Assembly (NCBI GenBank): GCA_035606915.1
Contig: DATNDU010000057.1
Coordinates: 1 to 64,000, forward strand
Reading direction: 5' to 3'
Origin: Roseiarcus sp035606915
GTDB lineage: Bacteria > Pseudomonadota > Alphaproteobacteria > Rhizobiales > Beijerinckiaceae
Length of the DNA stretch: 64,000 bases
The notes under the pieces were generated by a model that saw nothing but the letters and a program-made list of their open reading frames with translations, was not told where the DNA came from and made no database searches. A program made the translations under genes and the position numbers. This document shows, in pieces, positions 24,602 to 33,677 of this stretch; position 1 is the first letter of the stretch; every line of letters begins with the position of its first letter.

Positions 24602-24937
24602 TTGCGACTGCGCACCGACATCTGGGTGGCGGCCTACATGCGCACGATCGAGGTCGGCGGCGGCTTCGCCACGCTGAGGCGGCGCGGCGCGGCGGAGGCC
24701 GGGGCGGTGTTCGTCGTGCTCGACGCGCTCGACGGCCGCTGCGCGTTGTTCGCGCCGGGCCCTAGCGACGAGACGCTCGGCGAGCGCCGCTTTCTGCGCG
24801 CCCATAAGGCCGAATGGGTCGATTCCGCCGAGGTCTCGGCGCGGTTGGAGCGTGAGGCCAAACGCGACCCCGACCTGTGGATCGTCGACGTCGAACGCCG
24901 GGATGGCGAACCCGGCCTCGATGTGCTCGACGGCTAA
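24602..24937 (+). CDS. DUF1491 family protein
   Basis: The 111-residue cytoplasmic protein matches DUF1491: MRLRTDIWVAAYMRTIEVGG at the start, RRGAAEAGAVFVVLD, then the acidic KRDPDLWIVDVERRDGEPGL. It starts at TTG 24602, 3 bp after the preceding stop, so kinase, peptidoglycan-binding protein and DUF1491 gene form one tight cluster. The family is widespread in alphaproteobacteria with no known function. It ends 3 bp before the convergent extensin-like gene. Confidence 0.8.
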   Translation: MRLRTDIWVAAYMRTIEVGGGFATLRRRGAAEAGAVFVVLDALDGRCALFAPGPSDETLGERRFLRAHKAEWVDSAEVSARLEREAKRDPDLWIVDVERRDGEPGLDVLDG

Positions 24938-24940
24938 GCC

Positions 24941-25885
24941 TTAGTCGTCGCCGGATGCGTCGCTGGCGCCGGTCGGCGTGCGGTCGATATCGCCTTCGGC
25001 CGGGAGCACCGGCGAGACGAGCCGCGTCTCCTGCTGCCCGACTGCTGCCGGGAAAGCGAAATTCGGCCCGTGCAAATCGACGGGAGCGGAAGCGAAAGCC
25101 GGCGCGGCGCGGCGCGGGCGGGCGCTGGAGACGTCCATCGGCTCCTCGACGTCGGGCGCCGGCGGCAGGCCGTCCGGCTGGGCCGGCGGGGGCGGCAGAT
25201 CGTGCGCCGGCCGCGGGCGGCAATAGCGCCGGGGGCCGGTGTTGGTGCGCCCGTGCATCGCCAGATCGAGATGGAAATGATTGTAGTGGAATCGATCGGC
25301 GCCGGGCGCCAGCACGGTGGTGAACAGGCCGCAGGCGCCGCCTTCCGCCTCACGCAGAAACGCCGCCTCCTGGGCGCCGGCGGCCCCCCAGTCGCGGACG
25401 ATGACGATTTTGCGGCCGTCCGCCAAGACGAAGCCGGAAACGTCGACGGCGTTGCCAAAGGCGTGCTCGGAGAGGCGGCGGCCGGCCATATTGTCGATGC
25501 TGCGGCAGGAATAGGCGCCGAAGACGTCGAGTTCGCTCACCGGGACGCCGAATCGCGCCATCGCCGCCGGCTGCACCACCGAATCGAGCCAGTCGTTGAG
25601 CGCCGCGACCATCGGGCAATCCATCACAACCGCCTTGTCGAGCGGGATCGCGCCATCCTTCAGCGCCGCGACGCGCAACGGATGCTCCATGCCGCAGGTT
25701 CCCGGCCCGTCGATGGACGAGAGCGCGCGCAGCGAGGCCGACGGCCGCACGCGGCCCTCGGCGAGGCAGACCTTTTCGGCCTGGCCGCGCCACGCCGCGC
25801 GCTCCTCGCGCTGAAACAGACCGCAGCCCGCCAGGGTGAGCAGGATCAGTCCAAGGGCTGCAATTGGCCGAACGCAACGCGCCAT
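24941..25885 (-). CDS. extensin-like domain lipoprotein
   Basis: The 314-residue protein has a lipoprotein signal peptide with lipobox LTLAGC (near residue 21), then an extensin-like C-terminal domain (PF06904): PLRVAALKDGAI, CPMVAALNDWLDSVVQP, GAYSCRSIDNMAGRRLSEHAFGNAVD and FHYNHFHLDLAMHG. The SEHAFGNAVDVSGF and HYNHFHLD motifs place His and Asp residues like those in D-Ala-D-Ala metallopeptidase folds, suggesting cell-wall binding or cleavage. A long Pro-rich tail follows. ATG 25885 is chosen over TTG 25900 because it begins a clean signal peptide. Confidence 0.85.
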   Translation of the reverse strand: MARCVRPIAALGLILLTLAGCGLFQREERAAWRGQAEKVCLAEGRVRPSASLRALSSIDGPGTCGMEHPLRVAALKDGAIPLDKAVVMDCPMVAALNDWLDSVVQPAAMARFGVPVSELDVFGAYSCRSIDNMAGRRLSEHAFGNAVDVSGFVLADGRKIVIVRDWGAAGAQEAAFLREAEGGACGLFTTVLAPGADRFHYNHFHLDLAMHGRTNTGPRRYCRPRPAHDLPPPPAQPDGLPPAPDVEEPMDVSSARPRRAAPAFASAPVDLHGPNFAFPAAVGQQETRLVSPVLPAEGDIDRTPTGASDASGDD

Positions 25886-25995
25886 TCCCACAAATTGCAA
25901 TTGTTTTCTAAAGGAATACTGAACCCTGCGCGCCTTTTTTGAGCCCCGATCGCCGGCTACCGCGCAACCTGCGGCGGACTCGGGCGAGGCGGCGG

Positions 25996-26649
25996 ATGAA
26001 CGGCGGCGGGTGGCGCTTCGGCCTTTTGGCGCTTGCTTTGGTCTGGCTCTATGCGGGCACGGCCCTGGCCCATCCGCATGTCTGGGTGACGGTGCGCAGC
26101 CATGTCGAATTCACGCCGCAGGGCGAGGTCGGGGCGATCGTCCATGACTGGGTGTTCGACGAGATGTATTCCGCCTACGCCACCCAGGGGCTGGCCCCCA
26201 AGGGGCAATTGGCGACGCGCGCCATCTTCGCCCCGCTGGCGCGCGAGAACGCCGGCCGGCTCGCTACCGTCGGCTATTACACGACGCTCAAGATCGACGG
26301 AAAGACGATGGCCTTCGCCCCGGTGAGAGAATATTGGATGGAGGAGCGGCCGGACCATCTGTTGACTTTCCATGTCCGGCTCAACCTGAAAACACCGGAG
26401 CCGATCCGCCGCTTCGGTTCGTTGATGGTCGCCGATCCCGAATATTTCATCGACTTCGAGTTCGACGCGCCGCCGAACGGCATCGTGCTCGACCATGCGC
26501 CGGTGGGTTGCTCGGATTCGCTGACCAAGCCGAAGCCGCTCCAAACCGGCGATAAGCTGAAGCTCAGCGAATCGTTCTTCACCAACCTCTCGCCGGGGAG
26601 CAATTTCGGCTTCAAGATGGCGAGCGTCGTGATCCTGGCGTGCCCATGA
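25996..26649 (+). CDS. DUF1007 family exported protein, partner of metal transporter
   Basis: The 217-residue protein has a signal peptide ending ALA before HPHVWVTVRSHVEF; the HPHVW motif just after cleavage is the hallmark of DUF1007 and could ligate a metal. YYTTLKIDGK and DPEYFIDFEF follow. DUF1007 genes usually sit beside NicO/RcnA nickel-cobalt permeases, and here the stop overlaps the start of such a gene (ATGA). It probably supplies metal in the periplasm; which metal is not shown. The ATG at 25996 is preferred over an upstream in-frame start at 25939. Confidence 0.85.
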   Translation: MNGGGWRFGLLALALVWLYAGTALAHPHVWVTVRSHVEFTPQGEVGAIVHDWVFDEMYSAYATQGLAPKGQLATRAIFAPLARENAGRLATVGYYTTLKIDGKTMAFAPVREYWMEERPDHLLTFHVRLNLKTPEPIRRFGSLMVADPEYFIDFEFDAPPNGIVLDHAPVGCSDSLTKPKPLQTGDKLKLSESFFTNLSPGSNFGFKMASVVILACP

Positions 26650-27683
26650 AACGGCTGGCGCTTGCGGTCGCCTCGGCGCTGTGGCCGGCGGCGGCGAGCG
26701 CTGCGGCGATGCGCCGGCCGTTCGAGGTCGGCGGCGGCGAAGGCGGCGGCGCCTATGGCGGCTGGACCGGCTGGCTGCTCGAAGCGCAATCGCGCCTGAC
26801 CCACACGATGGCGCTCGACCTGCACGCCATCCCGCACAGCCACGCGGCGTTCGCCGCGCTGATCGGCGCCGGTTTCGTCTATGGCGTCGCCCACGCCGCC
26901 GGCCCCGGCCACGGCAAGGCGGTGATCGCCTCCTACATGATGGCCAATGAATCGGCGCTGCGGCGCGGCATCGTGCTGGCGCTGCTCGCCGCCGTCCTGC
27001 AAGGGGCGGTGGCGGTGGCCATCGTCGGCGTCGCTGCGATACTGCTCAACGCCACCGCCGACCGCATGAACGCCATTGCCGACGCGCTGGCGAGCGCCAG
27101 CTATCTCGGCGTCGCCGGCATCGGTGCGTGGCTCGCCTGGAAGAAGGGGTTGGCGCTGGCGCGCGTCGTGCGCGCCTATTTCGGCCGCCGCGCGGCGCTC
27201 GCCAGCGGCGCGCTGTTCGCCGGCGCGCCCTGGGCGGCGGCGACGGCGCTCGCCGGCGGCGGTGGATTCCGGGCCGGCGAACCCGGGGCGCTCGAAACCG
27301 TCGCGGGCGACGACTGCGGCCATCTGCACGCCCCCGATCCGCGCACGCTCGGCGCCGGGTTCTCCTGGCGGGCGGCGCTGTCGACGGTGGCGGCGGCCGG
27401 AGCGCGGCCGTGCTCGGGCTCGCTGCTGATCCTGGTGTTCGCGTTGGCGCAGGGGTTGTTCGTCGTCGGCGTGGCGGCGGTGGCGGCGGTGTCGGTGGGC
27501 ACGGCGATCACCACCGGCGCGCTCGCCTCGCTCGCCGTGTTCGCCAAGGGGCTGGCGGTGAAATTCGCCGCTGGCGAGGACACGCGCGTCGCGCTGGTGG
27601 CGCGGGTCTGCGAACTCGCGGCCGCGCTGGCGGTGCTGGCCTTTGGGCTGGCGATGTTCTTCGCCACGCGCGGCGGCGCGTGA
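26646..27683 (+). CDS. nickel/cobalt transporter, NicO/HoxN-like family
   Basis: The 345-residue inner-membrane protein has six to eight helices. The diagnostic motif YGVAHAAGPGHGKAVIASYMM (helix 2, His and Gly residues thought to bind metal) lies near residue 85, with histidines in HAIPHSHAAF just before. The second half has the conserved GARPCSGSLLILVFAL motif. A weak signal-like segment opens the protein. It moves nickel or cobalt (direction not deducible; family includes uptake and efflux), working with the coupled DUF1007 protein. In methylotrophs, cobalt for B12 and nickel for urease or hydrogenase are plausible needs. Confidence 0.85.
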   Translation: MKRLALAVASALWPAAASAAAMRRPFEVGGGEGGGAYGGWTGWLLEAQSRLTHTMALDLHAIPHSHAAFAALIGAGFVYGVAHAAGPGHGKAVIASYMMANESALRRGIVLALLAAVLQGAVAVAIVGVAAILLNATADRMNAIADALASASYLGVAGIGAWLAWKKGLALARVVRAYFGRRAALASGALFAGAPWAAATALAGGGGFRAGEPGALETVAGDDCGHLHAPDPRTLGAGFSWRAALSTVAAAGARPCSGSLLILVFALAQGLFVVGVAAVAAVSVGTAITTGALASLAVFAKGLAVKFAAGEDTRVALVARVCELAAALAVLAFGLAMFFATRGGA

Positions 27684-27718
27684 TGGCGCCGCTGCGCGCG
27701 CCGGTATAGAGACCGCGC

Positions 27719-28717
27719 ATGATTTTCTGGCTCGACGTCGCCGCCTTCGCACTGAAGGCGCTCATCCTGGTGCTCGCGGTCGCCGCGGCGGCGTTTCTCG
27801 TCGCGCGTGCGGCGCGCAGCGGCCGCGAGGAGCCCGACAAGATCGAGATGGAGCGGCTCGACGCGCGTTGGCGCGCCCGCGATGTCCGCCTCGGCGCCGC
27901 GTTCCTCAACAAAAAGCAGCGCAAAGCGCATTTGAAGGCCGCCAAGAAAGCCCGGAAGCTGGCGGCCAATTCGCCGTCGCCCGAGGCGCGCGTCTTCGTG
28001 CTCGATTTCAAGGGCGACATGCGCGCTTCGGCGGCCGACCGGCTGGGGCGCGAGATCGACGCCGTGCTGAGTCTGGCGCGGCCAGAGAGCGATGAGGTGG
28101 TGCTGCGGCTCGAAAGCCCCGGCGGCACGGTGACCGGCTACGGCCTCGCGGCGGCGCGCTTGCAACGGCTGCGTGCGGCGCGGGTGAAACTGACGGTGTG
28201 CGTCGATCAGGTGGCGGCCAGCGGCGGCTACATGATGGCGGCGGCCGCCGACCGCATCGTCGCCGCGCCGTTCGCGATGATTGGCTCGATCGGCGTCGTC
28301 GCCCAGATCCCCAATTTCAACCGCGCTCTGAAGAAGAACGACATTGACGTCGAAGTGATGACGTCGGGCGAGTTCAAGCGCAGCGTGTCGATATTCGGCG
28401 AGATCACGCCAGCGGGCCGCGAGCATTTTCAGGGCAAGCTCGAAGAGACGCACGACGCCTTCAAGCGCATGGTGGCGGACCTCAGGCCGAAAGTCGCCAT
28501 CGCCGAGGTCGGCAACGGCGACGTCTGGCTCGCCCGCGACGCGCTGGCGCTCGGCCTCGTCGACGAGATCTGCGTCAGCGACGACTATCTCTATCGCCAG
28601 CGCGACCGGGCGGCGGTCTACCTGATAAAGAGCCATGAGGCCAAACCGATGCTGCGCCAGTGGCTTGACCGGCTAGGCGTGGCGGTGGCCGTGCGCTTGG
28701 CGCGGCTGTGGCGGTGA
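27719..28717 (+). CDS. S49 family membrane serine peptidase (SohB-like)
   Basis: The 332-residue protein has one N-terminal transmembrane helix (residues 5-30), a basic KK-rich linker and an S49 protease domain: RLESPGGTVTGYGLAA, the nucleophile in DQVAASGGYMMAAAADRI, and GSIGVVAQIPNF with a downstream lysine region KKNDIDVEVMTSGEFK. This is the SohB/short SppA layout, a signal-peptide peptidase that cleaves remnant signal peptides in the membrane. It starts 35 bp after the metal transporter gene and is followed by a bidirectional terminator. Confidence 0.88.
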   Translation: MIFWLDVAAFALKALILVLAVAAAAFLVARAARSGREEPDKIEMERLDARWRARDVRLGAAFLNKKQRKAHLKAAKKARKLAANSPSPEARVFVLDFKGDMRASAADRLGREIDAVLSLARPESDEVVLRLESPGGTVTGYGLAAARLQRLRAARVKLTVCVDQVAASGGYMMAAAADRIVAAPFAMIGSIGVVAQIPNFNRALKKNDIDVEVMTSGEFKRSVSIFGEITPAGREHFQGKLEETHDAFKRMVADLRPKVAIAEVGNGDVWLARDALALGLVDEICVSDDYLYRQRDRAAVYLIKSHEAKPMLRQWLDRLGVAVAVRLARLWR

Positions 28718-28776
28718 GCGAAAAGCTCGCCGGCGAGGGCGCGCGATTGTTTAGCGCAAGCCGCGATGTTTGGGTT

Positions 28777-28802
28777 TTTTTGCCGCGCGGCGGCAAGTTT
28801 TT
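28777..28802. terminator. bidirectional hairpin terminator after the S49 peptidase gene
   Basis: TGCCGC (28781-28786) and GCGGCA (28790-28795) form a short stem with a GCG loop, flanked by T runs on the plus strand at both sides. It lies in the 221-bp gap between the peptidase gene and fabA, where I see no gene. Confidence 0.55.
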
Positions 28803-28938
28803 CGCGCCGCGTGCTGGGCTTCCCATAGGGTTTTGGCGCCGCCGGCGCGAAGGGGGGCCGCGACCGGCTTTCGGCGCCCTCGCCCCTGTGCTACGCAGGC
28901 CGCGATCGCCGGGCGCACGGGGGCGGATGCGAAAAGAC

Positions 28939-29460
28939 ATGGCGGAACGCAAATCACGATTCGAATACGAGGAACTGCTCGCCTGCGGGCGCGGGGAAAT
29001 GTTCGGCCCCGGCAACCCCCAGTTGCCGCTGCCGCCGATGCTGATGTTCGACCGGATCTCGCAGATCTCGGAGACCGGCGGCGCGCACGGCAAGGGGTTC
29101 GCGCGCGCGGAGTTCGACATCAAGCCCGACCAGTGGTTTTTCGGTTGCCATTTCAAAGGCGATCCGGTGATGCCGGGTTGCCTCGGCCTGGATGCGCTGT
29201 GGCAGATGACGGGCTTTTTCCTCGGCTGGCTGGGCCTGACGGGCCGCGGCCGGGCGCTCGGCGTCGGCGAGGTGAAGCTCACCGACCAGGTGCTGCCGAG
29301 CGCCAAGAAGATTCTCTACGGCGTCGACATCAAGCGCGTCTTCAAGGGCAAGCTCAATCTCGCGGTCGCCGACGGTTGGCTGGAGACGGACGGCAAGCGG
29401 ATGTATGAGGTCGCCAACATGCGCGTCGGCCTGATCGGCGCCGGGGCCGGCGGCGCCTGA
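28939..29460 (+). CDS. fabA: 3-hydroxydecanoyl-ACP dehydratase/isomerase
   Basis: FabA dehydrates 3-hydroxydecanoyl-ACP and isomerises trans-2 to cis-3-decenoyl-ACP, starting anaerobic-type unsaturated fatty acid synthesis. The 173-residue protein has the hot-dog fold signature with catalytic His71 in GCHFKGDPVMPGC and Asp85 in GLDALWQM. ATG 28939 (MAERKSRFEYEELLACG) is chosen because it matches the usual FabA N-terminus; another ATG lies four codons upstream. It is followed by fabB (25 bp) and fabI, the standard alphaproteobacterial fabA-fabB-fabI operon. The irr gene, often next to fabA in this order, is not here. Confidence 0.95.
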   Translation: MAERKSRFEYEELLACGRGEMFGPGNPQLPLPPMLMFDRISQISETGGAHGKGFARAEFDIKPDQWFFGCHFKGDPVMPGCLGLDALWQMTGFFLGWLGLTGRGRALGVGEVKLTDQVLPSAKKILYGVDIKRVFKGKLNLAVADGWLETDGKRMYEVANMRVGLIGAGAGGA

Positions 29461-29485
29461 CCGCGACCTATTCTGGGAGGTATTC

Positions 29486-30709
29486 ATGACCCGCGTCGTC
29501 GTCACCGGCATGGGCGTTGTCTCGTCTATCGGCAACAACACCCAGGAAGTGCTGGCGAGCCTGCATTCGGCGCGCTCCGGGATCAGCCGCGCCGACAAAT
29601 ACGCCGACCTCGGCTTCCGCAGCCAGGTGCAGGGCGCCCCGACGCTCGACCCGGAGGGCATCGTCGACCGCCGCGCCTTGCGCTTCGAGGGCGGCGGCGC
29701 CGCCTGGAACCATGTCGCCATGGAGCAAGCGATTCGCGACGGCGGGCTGGAGGCGAGCGACGTCTCCAATGAGCGCACCGGCATCATCATGGGTTCGGGC
29801 GGCCCGTCGACGCGCGCCATCGTCGAGGCCGCCGACATCACGCGCAGCAAGGGGCCGAAGCGAGTCGGGCCCTACGGCGTGCCGAAGTCCATGTCCTCGA
29901 CGGCGAGCGCGACGCTCGCCACCTGGTTCAAGATCAAGGGCGTCAGCTATTCGATCTCCTCGGCCTGCGCGACCTCGAACCATTGCATCGGGGCCGCCTA
30001 CGAGCACATCCTGTACGGCAAGCAGGACACGATGTTCGCCGGCGGCTGCGAGGAACTCGACTGGACGCTCTCGGTGCTGTTCGACGCCATGGGGGCGATG
30101 TCGTCGCGCTACAACGAGACGCCGGAAAAGGCGTCCCGCGCCTATGACAAGAACCGCGACGGCTTCGTCATCTCCGGCGGCGCCGGCGTGCTGGTGCTGG
30201 AGAATTTGGAGCACGCGAAGGCGCGCGGCGCGCGCATCCTTGGCGAGATCGTCGGTTATGGCGCGACCTCGGACGGCGTCGACATGGTGGCGCCGAGCGG
30301 CGAGGGCGCGGCGCGCTGCATGCGCCAGGCCCTCGCCAACGTGAAGGTTCCGATCGACTACATCAACCCGCACGCGACCTCGACGCCGGTCGGCGATCTC
30401 AAGGAAATCGAGGCGATTCGCGCCGTGTTCGGCAATGGCGAGACATGCCCGCCGATCTCGGCCACCAAGTCGTTGACCGGCCATTCGCAGGGCGCGACTG
30501 GCGCACACGAGGCGATCTATTCGCTGCTGATGATGCAGAACGGCTTCATCTGCGAGAGCGCCAATATCGAGGAACTCGATCCCGCCTTCGCGGATATGCC
30601 GATCTTGCGCGCGCGGCGCGACAACGCCTCGCTGCGGGCAGTGCTGTCCAATTCCTTCGGCTTCGGCGGCGCCAACGCGACGCTGGTTTTCAAGCACGTC
30701 GACGCATGA
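29486..30709 (+). CDS. fabB: beta-ketoacyl-ACP synthase I
   Basis: FabB elongates cis-3-decenoyl-ACP from FabA and is needed for unsaturated fatty acids. The 407-residue thiolase-fold enzyme has the Cys-His-His triad: Cys161 in SSACATSNH, His296 in NPHATSTPVGD and His333 in LTGHSQGATGA. The Lys near 328 (SATKSLTGHS) is also present. A GGGAGG ribosome site lies 8 nt before the ATG at 29486. Its stop overlaps the fabI start, so the two are translationally coupled. Confidence 0.96.
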   Translation: MTRVVVTGMGVVSSIGNNTQEVLASLHSARSGISRADKYADLGFRSQVQGAPTLDPEGIVDRRALRFEGGGAAWNHVAMEQAIRDGGLEASDVSNERTGIIMGSGGPSTRAIVEAADITRSKGPKRVGPYGVPKSMSSTASATLATWFKIKGVSYSISSACATSNHCIGAAYEHILYGKQDTMFAGGCEELDWTLSVLFDAMGAMSSRYNETPEKASRAYDKNRDGFVISGGAGVLVLENLEHAKARGARILGEIVGYGATSDGVDMVAPSGEGAARCMRQALANVKVPIDYINPHATSTPVGDLKEIEAIRAVFGNGETCPPISATKSLTGHSQGATGAHEAIYSLLMMQNGFICESANIEELDPAFADMPILRARRDNASLRAVLSNSFGFGGANATLVFKHVDA

Positions 30710-31509
30710 TTTGCGAACTGATGAAGGGCAAGCGCGGCCTCATTATGGGGGTCGCCAACGATCATTCGATCGCCTGGGGGATCGCGCGCAAACTGCGCGC
30801 CGCCGGCGCGGAGCTGGCGTTCAGCTATCAGGGCGAGGCGCTCGGCAAGCGGGTGACGCCGCTCGCCGCCAGCCTCGGCTCGAAGCTGGTGCTGCCCTGC
30901 GACGTCGAGGACATCGTTTCGGTCGACGCGCTGTTCGAGCGCCTCGGCGCCGAATGGGAGACGTTCGACTTCCTCGTTCATTGCATCGGCTTCTCGGACC
31001 GCAACGAGCTTAAGGGCCGCTATGTCGACACCACGCGCGCCAATTTTCAGCGCACGCTGACGATCTCGGCGTTCTCCTTCACCGAGCTTGCCAAGCGCGC
31101 CGCGGAGCGGATGCCGAACGGCGGCGGCCTGTTGACGCTGACCTTCGGCGGCTCGACGCGGGTGATGCCGAACTACAACGTGATGGGCATCGCCAAGGCG
31201 GCGCTGGAGGCGAGCGTGCGTTATCTGGCCGCCGATTTCGGGCCGGCGGGCATCAGGGTCAACGCCATCTCGGCGGGGCCGATCCGCACGCTTGCGGGCG
31301 CCGGCATCGGCGACGCGCGCGCCATGTTCAACTACCAGCGCGACCATTCGCCTCTGCGCAAGACCGTCACCATCGACGAGGTCGGCGGCGCGGCGCTCTA
31401 TCTTTTGAGCGAGCTGTCGTCGGGCGTCACCGGCGAGGTGCATTACGTCGACGCCGGCTACAACATCATCTCGATGCCGCGGCCCGAGGCCATCAAGAAC
31501 GGAGGCTGA
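30706..31509 (+). CDS. fabI: enoyl-ACP reductase (NADH)
   Basis: FabI reduces trans-2-enoyl-ACP in each fatty acid elongation cycle and is the triclosan target. The 267-residue SDR-type protein has the nucleotide-binding segment IMGVANDHSIAWGIA and the catalytic YNVMGIAK (Tyr157, Lys164, matching Tyr156 and Lys163 of E. coli). The position of E. coli Tyr146 is Phe147 here (LTLTFGGSTRVMPN), an uncommon change. ATG 30706 overlaps the fabB stop; the open frame upstream belongs to an alternative frame of fabB. Confidence 0.95.
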   Translation: MICELMKGKRGLIMGVANDHSIAWGIARKLRAAGAELAFSYQGEALGKRVTPLAASLGSKLVLPCDVEDIVSVDALFERLGAEWETFDFLVHCIGFSDRNELKGRYVDTTRANFQRTLTISAFSFTELAKRAAERMPNGGGLLTLTFGGSTRVMPNYNVMGIAKAALEASVRYLAADFGPAGIRVNAISAGPIRTLAGAGIGDARAMFNYQRDHSPLRKTVTIDEVGGAALYLLSELSSGVTGEVHYVDAGYNIISMPRPEAIKNGG

Positions 31510-31511
31510 GT

Positions 31512-31997
31512 TTGGACGCCGATCTCGCCCGCATCGCGTTGCAGGAACAGCGGCTGCGTTTCGACCTGTTCGACCCGGAGACGGCTTGGAAGCTGGCGCT
31601 GGTCTTGCGCGCGGACGGCGCGAGCCGCCAGGCGCCGATCGTCGCCGTGGTCGAGACCTGGGCGCTCAGGCTCGCCGCCTTCGCGCTGCCCGGCGCGACG
31701 GACGACAATTTCGATTGGGTGCGCCGCAAGATCAACGTCGTGCGGCGCTTCGAGCGCTCGTCCTACGCCATCGGGCTGCAACTGGCCGCCGCCGGAGAGA
31801 CGCTCGCCGATCTCGGCGCGCTGCCGCCACGCGATTACGCCGTATTTGGCGGCGCGTTCCCGATCTTCGTGCGCGGCGCCGGCTGCATCGGCGCGGTCGC
31901 GGTCTCCGGCCTGCCGCAGCGCGACGACCACAAGATGGTCACCGCGGCGTTGGCGCGCGTGCTCGGTCAGGATCTCGCCGACGCGGCGCTCGACTGA
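31512..31997 (+). CDS. heme-degrading-domain (UPF0303/HbpS-like) protein
   Basis: The 161-residue protein matches the UPF0303 family of the HbpS/GlcG-like fold (PF03928): LARIALQEQRLRFDLFD, KINVVRRFERSSYAIG, DYAVFGGAFPIFVRGAGCIGAVAVSGLPQRDDH. Members bind haem or act in redox stress or glycolate metabolism; the specific role is unknown. The start is TTG 31512, two bases after the fabI stop, with GGAGG 6 nt upstream, so it is likely part of the fab transcript. It is convergent with malate synthase. Confidence 0.78.
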   Translation: MDADLARIALQEQRLRFDLFDPETAWKLALVLRADGASRQAPIVAVVETWALRLAAFALPGATDDNFDWVRRKINVVRRFERSSYAIGLQLAAAGETLADLGALPPRDYAVFGGAFPIFVRGAGCIGAVAVSGLPQRDDHKMVTAALARVLGQDLADAALD

Positions 31998-32021
31998 AAG
32001 GCGCGCGCGCCTTTATCTGGC

Positions 32022-33611
32022 TTAGTCGATCAGCCGATAGGCGGGCAGAGTCAGGAACTCCTCGAAAGTCTCGCTCAGCGACATCTGCGAGAACAAGGCG
32101 ATCGCCTCGTCGAAGCGCCCGCTGTTGACCGCCGTCTCGCCGACCGCCGCCTTCACCTTGCTCATCTCGTCGGCGAGCGTGGCGCGGAACAGGTCCGGCG
32201 TCACCATGCGGCCGTCGGCGAGCTTCGCCTTGTGATGCAGCCATTGCCAGATTTGCGCGCGCGAAATCTCGGCGGTGGCGGCGTCCTCCATGAGATTATA
32301 GAGCGGCACCGCGCCGCGGCCGCGCAGCCACGCCTCGATATATTGCACGCCGACGCGGATGTTCTCGCGCAGGCCCGCCTCGGTGCGCTCGCCCTCGTGC
32401 ATCTGGAGCAGGTCGGCGGCGCCGACGTTGACGTCCTGGCGCAGCTTGCCGAGCTGGTTGGCGGCCGGCATCAGCCGGTCGAACACCTGCATCGCCACCG
32501 GCACCAGATCGGGGTGGGCGACCCAGGTGCCGTCGTGGCCGTTGCCGGCCTCGCGCTCCTTGTCGGCGCGCACCTTGGCGAAGGCGGCCTCATTGGCGGC
32601 GGGGTCGCCCTTGATCGGGATTTGCGCCGCCATGCCGCCCATGGCGAAGGCGCCGCGGCGGTGGCAGGTCTTGATGAGCCGCAGCGAATAGGCGTTGAGG
32701 AACGCCTTGCCCATCGTCATCACGGCGCGGTCCGGAGTGAGGAACTTCGGGTTCTTCGCCAACCGCTTGATGAACGAGAAGATGTAATCCCAGCGGCCGC
32801 AATTGAGGCCGACGATGTGATCGCGCAACTCGTAGAGGATTTCGTCCATCTCGAAGGCGGCGGGCAGCGTCTCGATCAGCACCGTCGCCTTGAATGTCCC
32901 CGGCGCGACGCCGAGCTTGTCCTCGGCGAATGAGAAGGCGTCGTTCCACAGCCGCGCCTCGCGATGGCTCTCGATCTTCGGCAGGTAGAAGGCAGGCGTC
33001 GAGCCCGCCGCCTGCTGCGCCTTGGCGCAATGGAACACGTAGAGGCCGAAATCGAACAGCGCGCCGGAGGTCTCCTCGCCGTCGACCATGAGGTGGCGCT
33101 CGTTGAGGTGCCAGCCGCGCGGCCGCACCATCAGCGCGGCGCGCTGGCTTTTCACCGCATAAAGCTTGCCGGTGCGTTCGTCGGTGAAATCGATCGTCCC
33201 CGCCCAGAGGTCTTTCAGGTTCGCCTGGCCCTCGATCATGTTGGCGAATGCCGGCGAGGAGGCGTCCTCGAAATCGGCCATGAACACCTTGGCGCCGGAG
33301 TTCAGCGCGTTGACGATCATCTTGCGGTCGACGGGGCCGGTGATCTCGACGCGACGGTCGAGGAGGTCGGCGGGGACGGCGCCGACCTTCCAGTCGCCGT
33401 CACGGATCGCCTGGGTTTCGGGCAGGAAATCCGGCGTTTCGCCGGCGTCGAAGGCTTTCTGGCGCGCGGCGCGGGCGGCCAGCAATTCCAACCGGCGGCC
33501 GTTGAAGCGGCGGTGCAGCTCCGCCACGAAGGCCAGCGCCTCGGGGGTGAGGATATCCTGCGCGCGAGGCGCGCCGGCCTTGGCGCTGATTTCGATCTGC
33601 GGCGTGGACAT
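32022..33611 (-). CDS. aceB: malate synthase A
   Basis: Malate synthase condenses glyoxylate with acetyl-CoA to malate. The 529-residue protein fits the A isoform: KVFMADFEDASSPAFANM with metal and catalytic acid residues, VRPRGWHLNERH, ATVLIETLPAAFEMDEIL (acidic residue), FNAYSL-type segment AFLNAYSLRLIKTCHRRGAF, and YIEAWLRGRGAVPLYNLMED. Start ATG 33611 is chosen over the in-frame upstream extension. No isocitrate lyase is in the window, so whether it serves a glyoxylate shunt, glycolate use or glyoxylate detoxification in a serine-cycle organism is open. Confidence 0.94.
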   Translation of the reverse strand: MSTPQIEISAKAGAPRAQDILTPEALAFVAELHRRFNGRRLELLAARAARQKAFDAGETPDFLPETQAIRDGDWKVGAVPADLLDRRVEITGPVDRKMIVNALNSGAKVFMADFEDASSPAFANMIEGQANLKDLWAGTIDFTDERTGKLYAVKSQRAALMVRPRGWHLNERHLMVDGEETSGALFDFGLYVFHCAKAQQAAGSTPAFYLPKIESHREARLWNDAFSFAEDKLGVAPGTFKATVLIETLPAAFEMDEILYELRDHIVGLNCGRWDYIFSFIKRLAKNPKFLTPDRAVMTMGKAFLNAYSLRLIKTCHRRGAFAMGGMAAQIPIKGDPAANEAAFAKVRADKEREAGNGHDGTWVAHPDLVPVAMQVFDRLMPAANQLGKLRQDVNVGAADLLQMHEGERTEAGLRENIRVGVQYIEAWLRGRGAVPLYNLMEDAATAEISRAQIWQWLHHKAKLADGRMVTPDLFRATLADEMSKVKAAVGETAVNSGRFDEAIALFSQMSLSETFEEFLTLPAYRLID

Positions 33612-33677
33612 GCAAGCTCCCTCCGAAACGGTTGCGTGTCTGTTAGACAAAAACATGCGCCCTGGGGAGGGGGCGGA

